A DNA stretch of 8,890 bases from Phycisphaerae bacterium. GTDB lineage: Bacteria; Planctomycetota; Phycisphaerae; Sedimentisphaerales; Anaerobacaceae. The notes beneath the pieces are model-generated. The model was not told the DNA's origin and made no database searches. It saw only the letters and a list, made by a program, of their open reading frames with translations. The translations under genes and the position numbers were made by a program. The stretch spans positions 1-8,890 of the forward strand of contig DAOUVA010000151.1 of the NCBI GenBank assembly GCA_030667885.1. The letters run 5' to 3'. Shown one piece after another: positions 6,079 through 8,890 of the stretch. The first letter of the stretch is position 1. Each line of letters begins with the position of its first letter.

Positions 6079-7494
6079 ATGCGAAACCTGAGCCTGCTGA
6101 TGTTGACTTTTGGAAGCCTTTGTTTTTTTGCCGTACCATCCGACGCCGACGGCTATTCACCCCGCGTTGGTCAAGCCCATCCTGATTTCACCCTGCCCGG
6201 TATTGCGGATCATGAGCCTGTATCGCTGTCGCAGTTTCGCGGCCGGAAAGTCCTGCTGGTCCACTTTGCCTCCTGGTGACGAGGTTGTCGTCAGGCCGTG
6301 CCGGCCTGGAATAATAAAACCCGAGAGTGGGTCAGAGAGGGAAAACTTGTTGTGCTGGGGATCGCACAGGAGCAGCATCCTAACCGCAACCGACTATTTG
6401 CACAGTGGCATAAGATAGACTGGCCCGTCCTGCACGATCCCATCAATGTAATGCAGGTAAGGGGAGTGCCTATCGAAGTGGCCATCGACGAAAATGGTAT
6501 TGTCCGCAGCCTTCGACCGAAGATGGATACGTTCGAGGAGGAGTTTCTCAATAAGACGTTTACTGGCAAAGACGCAGAACCGCCGAAGATTAAAGCGACC
6601 AGGCCCGACCTGGAGGCCCTGCGCAGGCGTGCCGAGAAAAGCCGCTCATCCGAAGCGCCGAGGGAGTTGGGCGATGCGCTGGTGCTTTGGGGAGGACAGT
6701 CTAAAATCAACGACGCCATCAACGCTTACAAGCAGGCGATTCAAATCAATCCGGACGACGGTGATGCGCATTTTCGCCTTGGAGTCTGCTATCGCCTTCG
6801 GTACGATTCCGGGCAGCGGGCTTCAAGCGATTTTCAAACAGCCGTAAACCATTGGACCAGGTCCCGGGTGCTCCAGCCCAACCAGTATATCTGGCGGCGG
6901 CGCATTGAGCAGTACGGCCCGCGACTTACCAAACCGTACCCATTCTATGATTGGGTGGAAACGGCTACTCGTGATATCATTGCACGGGGAGAAGAACCGG
7001 TTGAACTTATGGTTTTACCCACAGGCTCCGAAATCGCCGGCAAGGGAAGCAGCTTCGAAACAGAAGAACGCAACGTTAAGCCGCCCGATCCTCAAGGTCA
7101 AATTTATCGCGACGAGAAGAGCTTGATTCTGAGCGAAGTAACGGTGGTCCCGCCACAAGTGAAGCCCGAAGAGACCGTCCGTGTCCATGTGACACTTCGC
7201 CCGAATGCCGGGATGAAGGCGCATTGGAACAACGAGGCCGGGCCTTTGAAACTCTGGGTCGATGCGCCCGATGGCTGGAAGGTACACCCCCAGTTGTTGA
7301 CAGCTCCGCAAGGCGACCGGCCGGAGACTTCAGAGCCGCGGCAACTTGAGTTCGAGGTCAGTCCGGCGGCAGGAGCAAGGGGAACATCCAAACTGAACGC
7401 TTATGCTTTGTATTATGTCTGTGAAGACGCGGGTGGAGTGTGCTACTTTTTGCGAAAGGATATCCCAATTACAATTACGGTAGAAAAGAAGTAA
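6079..7494 (+). CDS. Secreted thioredoxin-like (TlpA/redoxin) selenoprotein with TPR and DsbD-alpha-like domains; TGA 6277-6279 read as Sec
   Basis: 471 aa if TGA at codon 67 is selenocysteine. A signal peptide covers residues 1-23 (hydrophobic LSLLMLTFGSLCFFAV, likely cut after SDA), so the protein acts outside the cytoplasm. A TlpA/AhpC-type thioredoxin fold spans ~27-150: FTLPGI, FRGRKVLLVHFASW, then U-R-G-C-R (67-71) where the family has W-C-x-x-C-R, and the cis-Pro loop RGVPIEVAID (P131). Residues ~196-278 hold a TPR-like region (INAYKQAIQINPDDGDAHFRLG) ending in NQYIWRRRIEQYGPRL, which I recall from planctomycete redoxins. Residues ~348-471 resemble the DsbD alpha (N-terminal) domain, with a Cys pair C448-x6-C455 (VCEDAGGVC). 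The frame is intact for 404 codons after the TGA, and neighbouring genes use TGA as a true stop, which argues against decay or a changed genetic code. If Sec is not inserted, only a 66-aa fragment lacking the active site is made. Probable role: thiol/selenol-disulfide exchange on envelope substrates, with the fused DsbD-like domain as redox partner. Confidence 0.85.
6277..6279 (+). other. In-frame TGA, probable selenocysteine codon
   Basis: The context reads tgg-TGA-cga-ggt-tgt-cgt, W-U-R-G-C-R. The TGA stands precisely at the nucleophilic first Cys of the thioredoxin CxxC motif, the classic position for Cys-to-Sec replacement. A random nonsense mutation would have no reason to hit this codon, and TGT/TGC to TGA is a single base change. 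Confidence 0.8.
6292..6308 (+). promoter_or_regulatory. Bacterial SECIS-like hairpin
   Basis: CAGGCC (6292-6297) pairs exactly with GGCCTG (6303-6308) around the loop GTGCC (6298-6302); a G-C pair can close it to a triloop. The apical loop begins 18 nt after the TGA and has G at its first position. As I recall them, bacterial SECIS rules ask for a short apical loop about 16-37 nt from the UGA with a G in the first two loop bases. It lies in the coding sequence, as bacterial SECIS elements do. Confidence 0.65.
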
Positions 7495-7568
7495 CCTTGC
7501 TTGAGGGCAATATCCTTAGTGAAGTCGAGTCAAACCGATAAAGTAGGGAAACGTACCGGCAGGTTTTC
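7495..7568. other. Convergent intergenic spacer
   Basis: This 74-bp spacer separates the 3' ends of two convergent genes. Only a short TTGC/GCAA inverted repeat near its left side is visible, with no T-run, so no terminator can be called for either gene. Confidence 0.4.
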
Positions 7569-8399
7569 TCAGTAGTCCTTAAAGCTTTTCATCCACTCCG
7601 GCCAGTCACTCGGCTGACACCCCCCTGCCGTTGTCCAGAGACCATTGGTGTTATACTTTCGATGCCACTTAAACGTCCACAACTCCTTAAGCCCTATTTT
7701 CCTGGTAGAAAAATCCATAAAAAGCCCGTTTACAAAGCCATCGTGCCGGTTGAGACAGTAACGTAACATACGTCCGTCACCACCTTCAGACCATCCCTGG
7801 CCGTCAAAAGCCGGAGGGGCATCTACTGAGTCCACCACACCATTATAACGCTGAGCCCCCAGGAACAAAGGTATATAAGCGGCCCCCGCCACAGCCGGCC
7901 CGCACCAGTACCAGGATGTTTCCCCGCGAGGTTCCCTGCCGGGCTGGGGGTCGACACAATAGCCGTTGAGCCCGTAGCTTCCCTTCATTGGCTTTTTCCA
8001 GTGGTCCTCTTTGGGCATATAGCCCCAGGCCATAGTCACGCCGACGTCCGTCCCCTCGGCTCCCTCACTGATACCATACTCATCGATCCACGGCTTCGTC
8101 GCGTTCGGGCAACAGGTAAATTCGTCATCCCATTTATAGTAGTCCCCCATGGCGCTAACCCATCGATTGGCTTGAGGTTGGGCCGTATGACCAGCCATGA
8201 ATCGGCCATCGTGGTCTTCGGCATACATCGCAAAGTACAAGCCCCATTGTTTGAGCTTGTTTAGGCACGCAACACCTCTGGCCTGTTTCTTTACCCGCTG
8301 TAAAGCTGGCATCAGTATCGCCATCAGCACTGCAATGATGGCAATTACCACCAGAAGCTCTATTAGTGTAAAGCCTTTTTCTTTGCCCATACCGTCCAT
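7569..8399 (-). CDS. Type II secretion/type IV pilin-like protein (prepilin-type N-terminus, H-x9-D variant)
   Basis: 276 aa from ATG 8399. The start MDGMGKEKG-FTLIELLVV is a textbook class III prepilin leader: a short basic leader ending in Gly, cleavage before Phe by a PilD-type peptidase, Glu at mature position 5, then a hydrophobic helix (VVIAIIAVLMAILMPALQ). After it come ACLNKLKQWGLYFAMYAEDHDGRF and, near the C-terminus, NRHDGFVNGLFMDF, a variant of the H-x9-DG motif with DF instead of DG (H219, D229), then KIGLKELWTFKWHR. These are hallmarks of the very large pseudopilin families of Planctomycetota and Lentisphaerota. The frame is open upstream to a TTG at 8486, but that TTG falls in the -35 box; AAGGAG 8 nt before ATG 8399 decides the start. 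No secretion ATPase or other pilus gene is in view, so its partner system is unknown. Confidence 0.9.
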   Translation of the reverse strand: MDGMGKEKGFTLIELLVVIAIIAVLMAILMPALQRVKKQARGVACLNKLKQWGLYFAMYAEDHDGRFMAGHTAQPQANRWVSAMGDYYKWDDEFTCCPNATKPWIDEYGISEGAEGTDVGVTMAWGYMPKEDHWKKPMKGSYGLNGYCVDPQPGREPRGETSWYWCGPAVAGAAYIPLFLGAQRYNGVVDSVDAPPAFDGQGWSEGGDGRMLRYCLNRHDGFVNGLFMDFSTRKIGLKELWTFKWHRKYNTNGLWTTAGGCQPSDWPEWMKSFKDY

Positions 8400-8407
8400 C
8401 CATCCAT

Positions 8408-8413
8408 CTCCTT
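8408..8413 (-). promoter_or_regulatory. Shine-Dalgarno of the prepilin gene
   Basis: AAGGAG on the minus strand (CTCCTT on the plus) stands 8 nt before the ATG at 8399. It favours this start over the upstream TTG at 8486 and over the second ATG at 8390, which would have a 17-nt spacing. Confidence 0.8.
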
Positions 8414-8456
8414 CACAGAGATATAATGAGTTTTGCTGACATGTTTTTCTGCCTCT

Positions 8457-8486
8457 ATTATAACAGATTCGGCAATGGTAATTCAA
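8457..8486 (-). promoter_or_regulatory. Sigma70-like promoter of the prepilin gene
   Basis: Reading the minus strand, TTGAAT (8486-8481) is followed after 18 nt by a perfect -10 TATAAT (8462-8457). The predicted start is near 8450, giving a leader of about 50 nt that contains the AAGGAG site. The promoter lies in the gap after the upstream propeller gene, so the prepilin gene is probably its own transcription unit. Confidence 0.65.
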
Positions 8487-8536
8487 GCTATTGGCTGATA
8501 TTTTAGCCGGGAACTGAGGGTTTTTAAGCGGACTGG

Positions 8537-8890
8537 TTAGTTTAAAGAAAATATCAGAATGCGGGAATCCGGCCCATCGTCGGGAAGAAAGTACAAATTT
8601 CCATCGAAAGCCATACCTTCACGAGTTAGAGAGCTATTCCATTTATCTTTGGGTAAATCGAAACGTTTGATCAAAGTCCAGTTTTCAGGGTCGATAATAT
8701 CTACTGCGGAAACATCGTCCTTATGACCGCTGCATAAAAGCTTACCCGCAAAATACTTGATATCCTGATAGGCCATTGAGGTCGGTGAATCGACTTTATT
8801 TAACTTTCGTCCGTCAATGTCCCATGTATAGAAATTAAGAGCGTCCCAATTAACTCCATAAAGAAGTTTTTTTCCATCAGATGCAACAGC
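8537..8890 (-). CDS. Beta-propeller-like protein, C-terminal part (5' end lies right of the window)
   Basis: The minus-strand frame is open from the window edge (8890) to the TAA at 8537-8539, giving 117 visible residues. ATG 8776 is internal to the fold, so the gene starts outside the window. The chain reads as short beta-strand repeats typical of propellers: AVASDGKKLLYGVNWDALN, FYTWDIDGRKLNKVD, VSAVDIIDPENWTLIKRFDLP, GMAFDGNLYFLPDDG and RILIFSLN. The units of strand, DG or DP turn and strand resemble YVTN, SMP-30 or quinoprotein-like propellers more than canonical WD40. No catalytic residues or C-terminal anchor are visible; the protein ends two residues after the last strand (IFSLN). It lies upstream of the prepilin gene on the same strand, 137 bp away, with a separate promoter between. 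The exact family and substrate cannot be told from this fragment. Confidence 0.75.
   Translation of the reverse strand, partial: AVASDGKKLLYGVNWDALNFYTWDIDGRKLNKVDSPTSMAYQDIKYFAGKLLCSGHKDDVSAVDIIDPENWTLIKRFDLPKDKWNSSLTREGMAFDGNLYFLPDDGPDSRILIFSLN

Noticed and set aside
6298..7494. Separate gene starting at GTG 6298, with 6079-6279 as an independent small protein
   Set aside because: No Shine-Dalgarno precedes 6298, the split falls inside the thioredoxin active site, and the two halves make one complete fold when the TGA is read through.
6079..7494. Pseudogene with a nonsense mutation
   Set aside because: There is no other stop or frameshift in 404 downstream codons, domains are intact, and the TGA hits exactly the CxxC nucleophile with a SECIS-like hairpin behind it. 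A sequencing error at this base cannot be fully excluded.
8400..8486. Longer prepilin start at TTG 8486
   Set aside because: The TTG overlaps the -35 box, the added 29 residues look unlike a prepilin leader, and a proper AAGGAG site serves ATG 8399.

Overview
The window looks like a chromosomal fragment from a Planctomycetota bacterium, most likely class Phycisphaerae and close to Sedimentisphaerales. The best clue is the minus-strand prepilin-like protein, whose start (KGFTLIELLVVIAIIAV), ACLNKLKQWGLYFAMYAEDHDG block and KIGLKELWTFKWHR tail I associate with the large pseudopilin families of that group. The redoxin-TPR-DsbD-alpha protein also fits Planctomycetota. This assignment is from memory of family patterns, not from a search.

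Layout. (1) Positions 3-413, plus strand: the 3' end of a cysteine-proline heptad-repeat protein that continues off the left edge. (2) Positions 414-732: a 319-bp gap with a 14-bp AT palindrome, a perfect 13-bp hairpin, and a strong sigma70-like promoter whose predicted start site falls on the next gene's GTG codon. (3) Positions 733-5915, plus strand: two large membrane proteins (880 and 847 aa) overlapping by 4 nt. They are tandem paralogs with the same architecture: an N-terminal multi-TM module that resembles exosortases/archaeosortases, a GldG/IFT52/DUF4350-like extramembrane domain, two more TM helices, and a second such domain. The second protein keeps Cys and Arg at the places expected of an exosortase; the first does not. 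(4) Positions 6079-7494, plus strand: a secreted thioredoxin-like protein fused to a TPR segment and a DsbD-alpha-like domain. An in-frame TGA sits exactly where the first Cys of the CxxC motif belongs, and a SECIS-like hairpin follows at the right distance, so it is best read as a selenoprotein (UxxC). (5) Positions 7569-8399, minus strand: a type IV pilin-like/pseudopilin protein with its own promoter. (6) Positions 8537-8890, minus strand: the C-terminal end of a beta-propeller-like protein that runs off the right edge.

How they may work together. Everything identifiable is envelope or secreted: a very Cys-rich protein, two membrane proteins with large soluble domains, an exported thiol/selenol oxidoreductase, and a pseudopilin. 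Only the 733-5915 pair is clearly an operon. A link between the Cys-rich repeat protein, the membrane pair and the redox selenoprotein is attractive but is inference from proximity. No tRNA, rRNA, CRISPR array, IS element or attachment site was seen.
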